Counted from the first letter of the stretch, positions 9,292 through 18,196 are shown. The stretch: DNA of 51,167 nt from Clostridia bacterium (GCA_017623255.1 JAGAPL010000044.1:1-51167); one strand, 5' to 3'. Program-made: numbers and translations. Notes: generated from the sequence alone by a model not told the origin.

Positions 9292-9321
9292 ATTATACAC
9301 TATATCTTGTGATAAAGTCAA
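9292..9321 (-). promoter_or_regulatory. nrdDG promoter with an embedded NrdR box
   Basis: On the minus strand TTGACT (9316-9321), 18-nt spacer, TATAAT (9292-9297). The spacer holds ACACTATATCTTGTGA (9297-9312 in plus orientation), a close match to the NrdR box. A repressor bound there would cover the RNA polymerase site, so the operon should be shut off when dATP/ATP-bound NrdR is active. Confidence 0.82.
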
Positions 9322-9406
9322 GGGGTAATCCCAATATATCGTGTTGTATAATATGCTGAATAATTGCACCAAAATTCTCTGTTTTGATGAATTTTATTTT
9401 TTTGCC

Positions 9407-9434
9407 TTGAAAAATTTGGATATTGTGGTATCAT
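9407..9434 (+). promoter_or_regulatory. Probable promoter of hprK
   Basis: TTGAAA (9407-9412), 16-nt spacer ending TGG, TATCAT (9429-9434). The 13 nt GATATTGTGGTAT here also occur at the NIF3 gene promoter. Confidence 0.6.
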
Positions 9435-9468
9435 AATATATAAGAATATTAGTAGAACGGAGATAGCT

Positions 9469-10413
9469 ATGGCAACACCAACAGTAACGCTGGCAGCGAT
9501 AATAAAGCAGCTCAACCTTAATATCAACTATGTTCCTGACGATCCGGAAAAACTGATTATTCATAAAAAGGACGTAACCCGTCCCGGTTTGCCGCTTGCA
9601 GGATTTTACGATATTTTTGACGCCGAACGTATACAGGTTGTTGGTCTCACAGAGGATGCGTATATTGAGAGCCTTGATGCAGATAAAAAGAGAGAACATC
9701 TTGAGGCGTTTTTTTCAAAGCATCCCATTGCGGTGGTTTGCGCGCATAATATCCACGTAAGTGAAGTTACTGAAGAAATGGCGCAAAAATACGGCGTGCC
9801 CTTGCTCAGCACAGAGCAGAGCACAAGCGAGCTTACTTCTGCGCTCATTTCCTACCTTAACCTTCAGCTTGCTCCTATGATAACCCGCCACGGCGTTCTC
9901 ATTGAGATCTACGGAGAAGGTGTATTCATCACAGGCGATTCAGGCGTTGGTAAAAGTGAAACTGCAATTGAGCTTATCAAGCGCGGTCACCGTCTTATTG
10001 CAGACGATGCGGTTGAGCTTCGTAAGGTTTCAGCAATCACGATTCTCGGCCAGGCGCCTGAGATCATCCGTCACTATATAGAGCTTCGCGGTATCGGAAT
10101 CGTAGACGTGCGCCGCTTGTTCGGTATGGGCTCAGTCAAGCTCACAGAAAAGATAAATCTTGTAGTAAATCTTGAGCATTGGGAAAAGGGTAAGATGTAT
10201 GAGCGTCTCGGACTTGACGAAACTTATACGGATATAATGGGAGTTCAGATTCCCTCACTTACAATTCCCGTTCAGCCCGGCCGTAACCTTGCCGTGGTAA
10301 TAGAAACAGCCGCAATGAATAACCGCCAGAAGAAAATGGGTTATAACACAGCCAAAGAGTTTAACGAAAAGGTTATGCGCCAGATGGGCCTCGACCCTGA
10401 TGCAATGGAATAA
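9469..10413 (+). CDS. hprK: HPr kinase/phosphorylase
   Basis: 314 residues, full length. Phosphorylates Ser46 of HPr and reverses it, the switch for CcpA-type catabolite control in Firmicutes. Walker A GDSGVGKS at 156-163, the catalytic histidine in ITRHGVLIEIYG (His141), and the family signature IELRGIGIVDVRRLFG around 204-219 are all present. ACGGAG precedes the ATG. It stands alone, without the lgt or ptsH partners seen in some genomes. Its presence implies that the glycosidase genes further along may be under carbon catabolite control. Confidence 0.97.
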   Translation: MATPTVTLAAIIKQLNLNINYVPDDPEKLIIHKKDVTRPGLPLAGFYDIFDAERIQVVGLTEDAYIESLDADKKREHLEAFFSKHPIAVVCAHNIHVSEVTEEMAQKYGVPLLSTEQSTSELTSALISYLNLQLAPMITRHGVLIEIYGEGVFITGDSGVGKSETAIELIKRGHRLIADDAVELRKVSAITILGQAPEIIRHYIELRGIGIVDVRRLFGMGSVKLTEKINLVVNLEHWEKGKMYERLGLDETYTDIMGVQIPSLTIPVQPGRNLAVVIETAAMNNRQKKMGYNTAKEFNEKVMRQMGLDPDAME

Positions 10414-10474
10414 GATAAAAACAGTCTATCGAAGTCCCATAAATTTATTGAAAATTTGAATATTTTGCTGAATT

Positions 10475-10506
10475 AAAAGCTGTTGCATTTTTGCAACAGC
10501 TTTTTG
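10475..10506 (+). terminator. Intrinsic terminator of hprK
   Basis: 13-bp stem AAAAGCTGTTGCA / TGCAACAGCTTTT (10475-10487, 10492-10504) with TTTT loop, followed by T's. Confidence 0.93.
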
Positions 10507-10652
10507 TGTGTTAAGAAAGTTGTGTTTTCATAAAATGTGTTGTTTGTATTTTTTGATAATATTTGCTTTTGAGATTTAACCCAGTTTTAAAATTTGTGCA
10601 AAGATCTTAACAAAAACAACTGAAATTTTTTTTATTTTTTACCGTTTTGAGA
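10507..10652 (+). other. AT-rich non-coding stretch before the pst promoter
   Basis: No reading frame or strong hairpin. It holds TTAACA at 10607-10612; a second copy lies at 10661-10666 inside the promoter spacer. TTAACA is the half-site of PhoP-type boxes in Firmicutes, but the direct repeats at 11-bp spacing expected for a strong box are missing, so a Pho box here is only a possibility. Confidence 0.4.
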
Positions 10653-10681
10653 TTGGCGATTTAACAAGGTAAAACTACAAT
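10653..10681 (+). promoter_or_regulatory. Candidate promoter of the pst-pho operon
   Basis: TTGGCG (10653-10658), 17-nt spacer, TACAAT (10676-10681). The weak -35 and a TTAACA half-site inside the spacer fit an activator-dependent phosphate promoter. A TTGACG at 10683 has no -10 at usable distance. Confidence 0.5.
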
Positions 10682-10729
10682 ATTGACGTACCGCAAAGGT
10701 ATAAATAATAACCAAGGATGGTAATAAAA

Positions 10730-11578
10730 ATGAAAAAATTAATTGCAACAGTACTTATGGCAGCAATGCTTCTGACAGGACTTGTCTCCTGCAGCAACTC
10801 AAACGACAATCAAGACGGTTCAATCAGCGGGGAGATCACAGTTATCAGCCGCGAGGAAGGATCAGGCACACGAGATGCATTTGTTGAACTTTTTGAAATA
10901 GAAGAAATCTATGAAGTTGCAGAGATCACAGAAAAAACCTCAGTTATGCTCACCAGCGTTGCAGGAAACAAGAGAGCTATCGGATATGTTTCTCTCGGTT
11001 CGATTTCAGATGAAGTGAAGGTACTGGCAGTAGACGGTGTTAATGCTACAGCGGAAAACGTAAAAAACGGTACTTATAAGGTTTCCAGAAACTTTAATCT
11101 TGCTTACAAGGAGAATGGGCTTTCTGAAGTAGCAAAGGATTTTCTCAAATTTGTTCTAAGTGAAGAAGGACAGAAAATCGTTGAGGAAGAAGGTTATATT
11201 TCTGTAGACACAAATGAAAAATATAAGGCGTCAGGACTCAGCGGTAAAATTTCGCTTGCAGGGTCCACATCTGTTGGTCCCGTTGCTGAGGTTTTGCTTG
11301 AAGCTTATTGTGAACTTAATCCCGGTGTTGAGTTTGACGTTCAGCAGACAGGTTCTTCAGCAGGTATGACAAGCACCATTGAAGGAGCTTGTGATATCGG
11401 TATGGCTTCAAGAAATCTTAAGGATAGTGAAAAGGAAACACTCACAAGTGCAACTATCGCAGTTGACGGCATTGCAGTTGTGGTCAATGTTGAGAACACA
11501 GTTGAGGCTCTCACAAGTGAGCAGATCAAAAATATCTTTACAGGCGAGATCACAGATTGGTCTGAAATAGTAGAATAA
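10730..11578 (+). CDS. pstS: Phosphate-binding lipoprotein PstS with its two halves in swapped order
   Basis: 282 residues from ATG 10730; AAGGATGG 10714-10721 is its ribosome site (the ATG at 10718 lies inside it). Lipoprotein signal with lipobox LVSC and lipidated Cys21. It binds phosphate outside the membrane for PstCAB. In ordinary PstS, the part beginning GSTSVGP and ending FTGEITDWSE comes first, and the part ITVISREEGSGTRDAF ... GYISV comes second. Here the second half is at residues 36-165 and the first at 178-282, ending exactly at TDWSEIVE. The protein is therefore a circular permutation of one complete domain, not a truncated duplicate. I believe similar arrangements occur in other Clostridia but could not check. 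Confidence 0.93.
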   Translation: MKKLIATVLMAAMLLTGLVSCSNSNDNQDGSISGEITVISREEGSGTRDAFVELFEIEEIYEVAEITEKTSVMLTSVAGNKRAIGYVSLGSISDEVKVLAVDGVNATAENVKNGTYKVSRNFNLAYKENGLSEVAKDFLKFVLSEEGQKIVEEEGYISVDTNEKYKASGLSGKISLAGSTSVGPVAEVLLEAYCELNPGVEFDVQQTGSSAGMTSTIEGACDIGMASRNLKDSEKETLTSATIAVDGIAVVVNVENTVEALTSEQIKNIFTGEITDWSEIVE

Positions 11579-11595
11579 AAAATGTAAAGCGGAAA

Positions 11596-11615
11596 GGCGT
11601 GTATTAAAACACGCC
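11596..11615 (+). other. Hairpin between pstS and pstC without T-tract
   Basis: GGCGTGT (11596-11602) pairs with ACACGCC (11609-11615), loop of 6. No U-run follows, so it is more likely an mRNA-stabilising 3' structure that keeps pstS mRNA more abundant than the membrane genes, as is common in binding-protein operons. Confidence 0.55.
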
Positions 11616-11646
11616 ATCCGTGATATTCAAGAAAGGTTGTGAACCT

Positions 11647-12516
11647 TTGAACAAGGCAAAAGAGAAAATAATGAAAGTAGTTTTTCTGCTTTGCGCATTA
11701 TGCTCTGTTGCGGCGGTTGCAGCAATTTGCATCTTCCTTTTTGCCAGAGGAGTGCCGGCAATAGCGGAAATAGGTCCCCTTAAGTTTATATTTGGAACTA
11801 AGTGGAAACCAACACAGCAGCTATTTGGGATTCTTCCCATGATAGTGGGCAGCATATATGTAACAGCAGGAGCCATGGTGATTGGTGCTCCCATCGGAAT
11901 ATTGACTGCAGTTTTTCTTTATAAATACTGTCCTGTTAAGGTGTACAGATTTGTAAAACCTGCTGTTAACTTACTTGCAGGTATACCTTCAATAGTATAT
12001 GGATTTTTTGCGCTTGTGGTGATCGTTCCTATAATGCAGATACTCTCTGACACAAGCGGAAAAGGCATGCTAACAGCATCGATTGTTTTAGGACTAATGA
12101 TCTTGCCAACTATAATCAGCACAACGGAATCAGCGCTGAAGTCGGCAGACATTTCATATTTTGAAGGCTCTCTTGCGCTCGGTGCAACTAAGGAAAGAAG
12201 TATTTTTGCATCTGTTTTCCCTGCAGCAAGATCAGGTATTTTGTCAGGAATAATTCTTGGTGTGGGCAGAGCTATCGGTGAAACGATGGCGGTGGTTATG
12301 ATAATAGGCAATCAGACAGTATTCCCGAAGACGATTTTCTCCGGCATCAGAACTATGACGGCTAATATCGTGCTTGAAATGGCTTATGCAGAAGGTCTTC
12401 ATCTTGATGCTCTTATTGCAACTGCAGTTGTTTTGTTTGTATTCATAATGATCATAAATCTCAGTTTTTCTTGCATTAAGGGAAACGAAATGAAACAAGG
12501 GGTTAAAAACAAATGA
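11647..12516 (+). CDS. pstC: Phosphate ABC transporter permease PstC
   Basis: About 289 residues. Integral membrane permease with six predicted segments and the inner-membrane coupling loop near GALGATKERSIFASVFPAA / GRAIGETMAV. The start is uncertain: TTG 11647 is favoured because AAGAAAGG (11629-11636) lies 10 nt upstream; GTG 11620 and ATG 11671 are alternatives. Its stop overlaps the pstA start by 4 nt (ATGA), so the two partner permeases are translationally coupled. Confidence 0.94.
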   Translation: MNKAKEKIMKVVFLLCALCSVAAVAAICIFLFARGVPAIAEIGPLKFIFGTKWKPTQQLFGILPMIVGSIYVTAGAMVIGAPIGILTAVFLYKYCPVKVYRFVKPAVNLLAGIPSIVYGFFALVVIVPIMQILSDTSGKGMLTASIVLGLMILPTIISTTESALKSADISYFEGSLALGATKERSIFASVFPAARSGILSGIILGVGRAIGETMAVVMIIGNQTVFPKTIFSGIRTMTANIVLEMAYAEGLHLDALIATAVVLFVFIMIINLSFSCIKGNEMKQGVKNK

Positions 12517-13352
12517 AGCTTAAAATAAAGCCCTTAAGCAATCCAATATCCAAGATTGTAAAAGTATTGATATACGTGGCAGCAGTTATAACAGTTGCAA
12601 TGCTGCTTTTTATTGTGGGATATATACTTATTCGAGGTGTTCCCAATTTGACGCCTTCATTGTTTCAGTGGGAGTATACCACGAAAAACGTCTCGATGCT
12701 CCCTGCTATAATAAACACTGTGGAGATAACAGTACTGACTCTGCTCATAGCAGTACCCTTAGGAGTTTTTGCAGCAATATATCTTGTTGAATACTCTCGC
12801 CAAAGCAGTTTGATAGTAAAGCTTATCAGAGTAACTACTGAAACGCTCACGGGAATCCCATCTATCGTTTACGGACTTTTCGGATATTTTGCATTTGTGC
12901 TTGCACTTGGTTGGGGATACAGTCTTGCGGCAGGAATTATAACCCTTGCGATAATGGTTCTTCCGGTTATTGTCAGAACTACTGAAGAGGCATTGTTGGC
13001 AGTCCCCGTTTCATACAGAGAGGGAAGCTTTGGCCTTGGTGCAGGAAGGCTGAGAACTATATTCAAATTAATAGTTCCTTCGGCAATGCCGGGTATTCTT
13101 TCAGGAGTTATTCTCGCAATCGGAAGAATCGTGGGAGAAACTGCAGCACTTATTTATACCTCAGGCACAGGCTCACAGACTGCTGTAAGTCTTACAGATA
13201 GCGCAAGAACACTTTCAGTTCATATGTATTGCTTGCTCAGCGAGGGGTTATATACAAATCAAGCGTATGCAACAGCCGTGGTTTTGCTTGTTGTAGTTAT
13301 AGGGATAAACGCAGCGTCAAGCGCGCTTGCAAAAAGGATATCCAAAATTTAA
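12513..13352 (+). CDS. pstA: Phosphate ABC transporter permease PstA
   Basis: 279 residues. Second membrane subunit, six predicted segments, with the conserved stretch TGIPSIVYGLFGYFAFV and the coupling loop FGLGAGRLRTIFKLIVPSA followed by GRIVGETAAL. It pairs with PstC to form the channel and is fed by PstS. It overlaps pstC by 4 nt and is followed by pstB after 9 nt with AAGGAGC as the ribosome site. Confidence 0.95.
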   Translation: MKLKIKPLSNPISKIVKVLIYVAAVITVAMLLFIVGYILIRGVPNLTPSLFQWEYTTKNVSMLPAIINTVEITVLTLLIAVPLGVFAAIYLVEYSRQSSLIVKLIRVTTETLTGIPSIVYGLFGYFAFVLALGWGYSLAAGIITLAIMVLPVIVRTTEEALLAVPVSYREGSFGLGAGRLRTIFKLIVPSAMPGILSGVILAIGRIVGETAALIYTSGTGSQTAVSLTDSARTLSVHMYCLLSEGLYTNQAYATAVVLLVVVIGINAASSALAKRISKI

Positions 13353-13361
13353 GGAGCATTT

Positions 13362-14111
13362 ATGAGTAAGATTGAAATAAAAAATATGGATCTTTATTAT
13401 GGCGAATTTCACGCGATAAAGAATATTGATATGCAGATACCTGAAAATGAGATAACTGCATTTATCGGGCCATCTGGTTGCGGAAAATCCACTGTTCTCA
13501 AAACGCTTAACAGAATGAATGATCTTATACCCGATTGTAAGATAACCGGAGAGATTCTACTTGGAGGAGAGAATATTTTTGGCAATATTGACGTGAATTT
13601 GCTTCGCCGCCGAGTTGGTATGGTGTTTCAGAAGCCCAACCCTTTTCCAATGTCTATTTATGATAATATAGCTTACGGACCACGTACACACGGTATACGT
13701 TCAAAGCAGAAGTTGGATGAAATAGTTGAAGAAGCACTTCGTAATGCAGCTTTATGGGATGACGTGAAGGATAGACTGAAAAAAAGTGCACTTGAAATGT
13801 CCGGGGGACAACAGCAACGTCTTTGCATAGCAAGAGCCCTTGCAGTGAAGCCTGAGGTACTTCTTATGGACGAGCCTACATCTGCGCTTGACCCGATTTC
13901 AACGTCTAAAATAGAAGAGCTTGCATTGGAGCTGAAAAAAGATTATACTATAGTTATGGTCACCCATAATATGCAGCAAGCAGCCAGAATTTCTGATAAA
14001 ACAGCATTTTTCCTTCTTGGCGAGGTAGTTGAGTTTGCTCCGACGGTGGATATGTTTTCTATGCCAAAAGATAAAAGATGCGAAGATTATATAACAGGAA
14101 GGTTTGGATGA
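13362..14111 (+). CDS. pstB: Phosphate ABC transporter ATPase PstB
   Basis: 249 residues, the usual size. Walker [10 protein letters not shown] near residue 33, Q-loop [18 protein letters not shown] (the NPFPMS run is specific to PstB), signature MSGGQQQR, Walker [14 protein letters not shown] and H-loop [12 protein letters not shown]. Powers phosphate import and takes part in Pho signalling through PhoU. Its stop TGA overlaps the phoU start region. Confidence 0.98.
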   Translation: MSKIEIKNMDLYYGEFHAIKNIDMQIPENEITAFIGPSGCGKSTVLKTLNRMNDLIPDCKITGEILLGGENIFGNIDVNLLRRRVGMVFQKPNPFPMSIYDNIAYGPRTHGIRSKQKLDEIVEEALRNAALWDDVKDRLKKSALEMSGGQQQRLCIARALAVKPEVLLMDEPTSALDPISTSKIEELALELKKDYTIVMVTHNMQQAARISDKTAFFLLGEVVEFAPTVDMFSMPKDKRCEDYITGRFG

Positions 14112-14761
14112 TGAGAAAAAAATTTGACTGTCAGCTTGTTGAGATGCACAATAAGCTTGTTGTTATGGGTGAGCTTTGTGAAAAAGCCATTGCAGATGCC
14201 ATAGCTCCTCTTGCAAGAAGAAATGAAGCGATGCAAAATATTACTCTGTCTGATGATGCAATAGATGATAAGGAAAGAGAGATTGAGCAGCAGTGTATGC
14301 GTTTACTTATGCAGCAACAGCCTGTTGCGAGAGATCTTCGAGAAATATCTGCTGCGCTGAAAATGATTTCAGATATGGAGAGGATTGGCGACCAGGCTTG
14401 CGATATTGCAGACATAGTGGTTCACATAGTTGATATAGAACCTAGCGTTGAAGAGGCTCATTTGCGAAAAATGGCAACGGAAACTGTAAAAATGGTTAAC
14501 GAAAGTGTTGACTCTTTTGTAACTCGTGATGTAGAATTAGCAAGGAAGGTCATTGAGTATGACGAGGTTGTAGATAATTGGTTCTATGATATCAAAAAAG
14601 AACTTATTTGCAAAATAGTTTCCGATAGCGAAAACGGCGGGTATTATGTTGACCTGCTTATGATTGCAAAATATCTGGAAAGAGTTGGCGACCACGCAAC
14701 CAATGTTGCTGAGTGGGTGGAATATTCCATTACAGGAGAGCATAGAAAATACAAACAATAA
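14111..14761 (+). CDS. phoU: Phosphate signalling protein PhoU
   Basis: About 216 residues in two PhoU repeats of three helices, each with the metal-binding style motif: RDLREISAALKMISDMERIGDQACDIA is split over repeat 1 and YLERVGDHATNVAEWV closes repeat 2. Two adjacent ATGs (14108 and 14111) are possible; 14111 gives the better spacing to GGAAGG at 14098-14103. PhoU links PstB to the PhoR-type kinase and keeps the regulon off when phosphate is plentiful. Confidence 0.96.
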   Translation: MRKKFDCQLVEMHNKLVVMGELCEKAIADAIAPLARRNEAMQNITLSDDAIDDKEREIEQQCMRLLMQQQPVARDLREISAALKMISDMERIGDQACDIADIVVHIVDIEPSVEEAHLRKMATETVKMVNESVDSFVTRDVELARKVIEYDEVVDNWFYDIKKELICKIVSDSENGGYYVDLLMIAKYLERVGDHATNVAEWVEYSITGEHRKYKQ

Positions 14762-14780
14762 ACCTTATTGGGAGGTTATT

Positions 14781-15452
14781 ATGATATATCTTCTTGAAGA
14801 CGACGAAAGCATACGCAATTTTGTTTGCTATGCGCTTAACAATTCAGGCTATGAAACAAAAGGCTTTGAGCGTCCTTCTGAATTCTGGCGCGCTATGGAG
14901 GAAGAAATTCCTTCTCTTTTGTTGCTTGATATAATGCTTCCCGAGGAAGACGGACTTGATATTCTGAAAAAGCTCAGAGAAAAGCCTAAAACTTCAGCTA
15001 TGCCTGTTATTATGCTGACTGCAAAATCAACTGAATATGATAAGGTTATCGGTCTTGATTCCGGAGCAGACGACTATATTTCAAAGCCTTTCGGTATGAT
15101 GGAGCTTATGTCGAGAATAAAGGCTATTCTCAGAAGAGTGGGCAGCGAAGCTGACCGCAGTGAATATTCGGTGGGAGAATTGTATGTTTGCCCTGAAAAG
15201 CATATCGTTCGGGTTTCCGGCAGAGATGTCACTCTCACTTTTAAAGAGTTTGAATTGCTATGCCTGATGATTCAGAACAGAGGAACGGTTTTCACAAGAG
15301 ATCAGATTCTCCAGAGGATATGGGGATTTGAGTTTGACGGAGAAAACAGAACTGTCGACGTACATATAAGAACCCTCAGAACAAAGCTGGGCGCGGCGGG
15401 TGAATATATTGAAACCGTTCGCGGTATCGGTTATAAGGTGAGCGATAAATGA
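14781..15452 (+). CDS. phoB: OmpR/PhoB-family response regulator of phosphate genes
   Basis: 223 residues. Receiver domain 1-115 with the acidic pair LEDDES, phosphoacceptor Asp in LLLLDIMLPEEDG (about residue 52), the conserved Thr in VIMLTAKS and Lys in YISKPFG. The DNA-binding winged helix spans about 130-220 (LTFKEFELLCLMIQNRG, VDVHIRTLRTKLG). The start follows GGGAGG by 4-5 nt. Naming as PhoB/PhoP rests on its place after pst-phoU and its overlap with the kinase; the sequence alone only says OmpR family. Confidence 0.9.
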   Translation: MIYLLEDDESIRNFVCYALNNSGYETKGFERPSEFWRAMEEEIPSLLLLDIMLPEEDGLDILKKLREKPKTSAMPVIMLTAKSTEYDKVIGLDSGADDYISKPFGMMELMSRIKAILRRVGSEADRSEYSVGELYVCPEKHIVRVSGRDVTLTFKEFELLCLMIQNRGTVFTRDQILQRIWGFEFDGENRTVDVHIRTLRTKLGAAGEYIETVRGIGYKVSDK

Positions 15453-17026
15453 CGAAGAAGATCTTTCGCAGTATTCTGGCTGTTTCCATTGTTGCCTTTC
15501 TTGTGAGCGCTGTGCTGATGCCTGTTATCATATTTAGATATTTTGAAACGCAGTTTAACGATGAAGTAATAACAGAAGCCGAGATCATTTCCTTTGGTGT
15601 AGCAGAATATGGGTTGGAATATCTGGAGCAAATAGAGAGAAATGTTGATATTCTCTGGGTTGACGGAGATGGTAACCAATTGTATAGTACAGGTACGACT
15701 GACGGAGAAAACAGCCTGCTTGTAAACTATATAACCTCAGAGGTGCAGTTGGAGGATGGCAGCAAAATTATTGTTTCTTCAGCTCACGGAACCATATGGG
15801 CGGTTATGCTGCAGAGCTTGTGGATAGTGGCTACAGCGCTGTTAATAGTTATTATATTTTCCGTAATTCTTGCTAAAGCTCTGTCGCGCAAGATAGTGCG
15901 CCCAATAAATAATATTAACCTTGAGGATCCTCAGGTAAGGGATGAATATGTTGAATTATCTCCTTTGCTTCATAGAATCAAAAGGCAAAACGAGCTCATA
16001 ACCTTGCAGCTTGACGACCTTAAGCTTCGGAAACAGGAATTTGAGGATATAACCGAAAATATGGGTGAAGCGCTTGTTGTTATTGATAACTCAGCAGATA
16101 TCATAACATACAATAAAAGTGCAAAAACTCTCTTTGAGAGTAATGGATTGGAATATGGTGTCAGCGTATATAAGGCTCACGAAGGTGAGGAATTTGAAAA
16201 TGCTGTCAAAGGTGCTCTTGCCGGCAGCAGATGCGAGTTTGAATTGAAGCACGGCGAAAATGTATATCAGGTGTTCACAAACCCCGTTGTTGTTGATGGA
16301 AAAATTTCGGGCGCGCTTATATTCGTGGTTGATATAACTGAAAAAGCGGCAAGAGAATCAATGCGCCAAGAGTTCACGTCAAACGTTTCTCACGAATTAA
16401 AAACGCCGCTCACCTCAATTTCGGGAATTTCTGAAATTATGATGAACGGTATTGTCAAACCAGAGGACGTGGCAGGCTTTGCTGAAAACATTCATAACGA
16501 GGCAGGCAGACTTATAAACCTTGTTAATGATATAATCAAGCTGTCACAGCTGGATGAAAACAGTATTCCCCTTGAAAAAGAGCCTGTTGACCTGCTTCTT
16601 GTGGCAAAGGAGGTAAAAACACGTCTTCGCCACGTTATAGCAAAAAGCGGTGTTGAATTCAAGCTCATAGGAGAAAGCGCCGTTGTTGAAGGAATTGCTC
16701 CCATTCTCAGTGAAATGCTTTATAATCTTTGTGATAACGCCATAAAATATAACAAGAAGAACGGTTCGGTTGAACTAACTGTAGGAAAGCGCGAAGGAAG
16801 AGCTTTTGTCAGTGTTAAGGATACAGGCATAGGTATTCCGCGCGAGGCTCAGTCAAGGGTTTTTGAAAGATTTTATCGTGTTGATAAAAGTCATTCAAGA
16901 GAGATCGGCGGCACAGGTCTTGGCCTTTCTATCGTTAAACACGGAGCAGCTTATCACGGCGCAGAAGTGTCACTATACAGCAAGCTCAATGAAGGAACAA
17001 CCGTTGAGATTGTTTTTAAAGCATAA
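15449..17026 (+). CDS. phoR: Phosphate sensor histidine kinase (PhoR type)
   Basis: 525 residues, overlapping the regulator by 4 nt (ATGA). Membrane helices near residues 6-30 and 113-140 flank a short extracytoplasmic part; a PAS domain follows at about 200-300. The H box is VSHELKTPLTSISGISEIM with His at about 315, then N box NLCDNAIKYNKKNG, and G boxes DTGIGIP and GGTGLGLSIV. Autophosphorylates and passes phosphate to the regulator encoded before it. Like PhoR it may sense Pst activity through PhoU. Confidence 0.92.
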   Translation: MTKKIFRSILAVSIVAFLVSAVLMPVIIFRYFETQFNDEVITEAEIISFGVAEYGLEYLEQIERNVDILWVDGDGNQLYSTGTTDGENSLLVNYITSEVQLEDGSKIIVSSAHGTIWAVMLQSLWIVATALLIVIIFSVILAKALSRKIVRPINNINLEDPQVRDEYVELSPLLHRIKRQNELITLQLDDLKLRKQEFEDITENMGEALVVIDNSADIITYNKSAKTLFESNGLEYGVSVYKAHEGEEFENAVKGALAGSRCEFELKHGENVYQVFTNPVVVDGKISGALIFVVDITEKAARESMRQEFTSNVSHELKTPLTSISGISEIMMNGIVKPEDVAGFAENIHNEAGRLINLVNDIIKLSQLDENSIPLEKEPVDLLLVAKEVKTRLRHVIAKSGVEFKLIGESAVVEGIAPILSEMLYNLCDNAIKYNKKNGSVELTVGKREGRAFVSVKDTGIGIPREAQSRVFERFYRVDKSHSREIGGTGLGLSIVKHGAAYHGAEVSLYSKLNEGTTVEIVFKA

Positions 17027-17042
17027 TCTGATAATTATAAAA

Positions 17043-17071
17043 ATGCGGCCAAGTGCCGCATGTTTGTTTTA
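17043..17071 (+). terminator. Intrinsic terminator of the pst-pho operon
   Basis: ATGCGGC (17043-17049), loop CAAGT, GCCGCAT (17055-17061), then GTTTGTTTT. It lies 16 nt after the phoR stop. Confidence 0.8.
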
Positions 17072-17101
17072 TAATTTTCCAAAGCTTATTTTGATCATAT
17101 A

Positions 17102-17130
17102 TTTACAATTTCTCCATCAAGTGATATAAT
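17102..17130 (+). promoter_or_regulatory. Promoter of the YhcH-like gene
   Basis: TTTACA (17102-17107), 17-nt spacer, TATAAT (17125-17130). The start site near 17137 is just before AGAGAGG at 17143, fixing the start codon at 17159. Confidence 0.85.
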
Positions 17131-17158
17131 GAAGAAAAAACAAGAGAGGTATAAAATA

Positions 17159-17611
17159 ATGATCGTTGATAAAATTGAACATCTTTCCCTTTACGAGTCA
17201 GTAGTGCCCGAATTCAAGCAGGTAGCTGAATATCTTAAAAATAACGATGTTGCATCTTTTGAAGAAGGCTCTTATGAAATTTGTCCCGGTGTTAAGATAA
17301 ACATCAGTGAATACGAGCCCTATGCTGAAGGAGATAAGTGGGAGGTTCATCGCAAATATGCTGACCTTCAGATAGTTCTCTCCGGTGACGAAAAAATGGA
17401 TTGCAAGTCCACAACCGAGTGTGAGGGCGGAGTTTATAACGAAGAAGACGATTTTATGTTTATGGATTCCGTAACTGACAGCATCACAAGCATTTATGCG
17501 CTTCCCGGCTCATTTGCATATTTTGCGCCTCACGATGCTCACCGTCCCGGATTAAAGTATAAGTCAGATAAAGTTAAAAAGGCTGTTGTAAAGATTCCTT
17601 ATAACAAATAA
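17159..17611 (+). CDS. YhcH/YjgK/YiaL family protein (DUF386)
   Basis: 150 residues from ATG 17159, 9 nt after AGAGAGG. Cupin-like fold; the family includes YhcH and the beta subunit of EbgAC, proposed to act on sialic acid or other sugars (possibly as anomerases). Typical features are EVHRKYADLQIVLSGDE, YFAPHDAHRPGLK and the ending VKKAVVKIPYNK, with His/Glu likely metal ligands. No sialic acid genes are adjacent; it leads into the ECF S component 36 nt later and may be co-transcribed with it. Confidence 0.88.
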   Translation: MIVDKIEHLSLYESVVPEFKQVAEYLKNNDVASFEEGSYEICPGVKINISEYEPYAEGDKWEVHRKYADLQIVLSGDEKMDCKSTTECEGGVYNEEDDFMFMDSVTDSITSIYALPGSFAYFAPHDAHRPGLKYKSDKVKKAVVKIPYNK

Positions 17612-17647
17612 GAATAAGAGAGCAGCTGTTCAGAATAGCAGGTAATT

Positions 17648-18196
17648 ATGTCAAAAACTAAGAAGATCATTTCAACGGCTGTGTGTATAGCTATGTGCGT
17701 GGTGTTGCCCATTGCGCTTCACGCAATTCCTAATGCGGCAAATCTGTTTTCGCCCATGCATATTCCCGTTTTCCTTTGCGCGCTTATGTGCGGCTCAGTC
17801 TGGGGCGCTGTATGCGGGTTTATGGGGCCTTTGCTTTCAAGCGTAATAACTCAGATGCCTCCAATGGCAATATTGCCGTCAATGATGGCGGAATTGGCCG
17901 TCTATGGCTTTGTATGCGGTCTGCTTATGAAATATGTGAGATCGGGCAAACTTTATGCTGATATTTACATCAGCCTGGGTACAAGTATGATAGTTGGAAG
18001 AATTGTTGCAGGTATTATGAAAGCTTTGATTTTTTCTGCCGGAAGCTATTCTTTATCAGCTTGGGTGTCAGCCTATTTTGTAGGAACTTTGCCCGGTATA
18101 ATCGTACATCTTGTTCTTGTCCCTGCGGTTTACGCGGCTTTGAAAAAAGCAAAGCTTATTCCTGAAAAATATGGCGCAAAGAGGGAAGGGCAATGA
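17648..18196 (+). CDS. ECF transporter S component
   Basis: 182 residues, hydrophobic, with about six membrane segments. It has the AIPNAANLFSPMHIPVFLCA stretch near residue 27 that marks S components of energy-coupling-factor vitamin transporters. It would recruit a shared EcfAAT module, whose genes are not in this window. The substrate cannot be read from the sequence, and no riboswitch precedes it. Its stop overlaps the start of the fused kinase gene by 4 nt, suggesting uptake of a small precursor followed by phosphorylation. Confidence 0.85.
   Translation: MSKTKKIISTAVCIAMCVVLPIALHAIPNAANLFSPMHIPVFLCALMCGSVWGAVCGFMGPLLSSVITQMPPMAILPSMMAELAVYGFVCGLLMKYVRSGKLYADIYISLGTSMIVGRIVAGIMKALIFSAGSYSLSAWVSAYFVGTLPGIIVHLVLVPAVYAALKKAKLIPEKYGAKREGQ

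Noticed and set aside
10607..10666. Pho box upstream of pstS
   Set aside because: Only isolated TTAACA half-sites 54 bp apart, not the 11-bp spaced repeats of known PhoP boxes.
17612..17647. Vitamin riboswitch before the ECF S component
   Set aside because: The gap is only 36 nt, too short for any known riboswitch.
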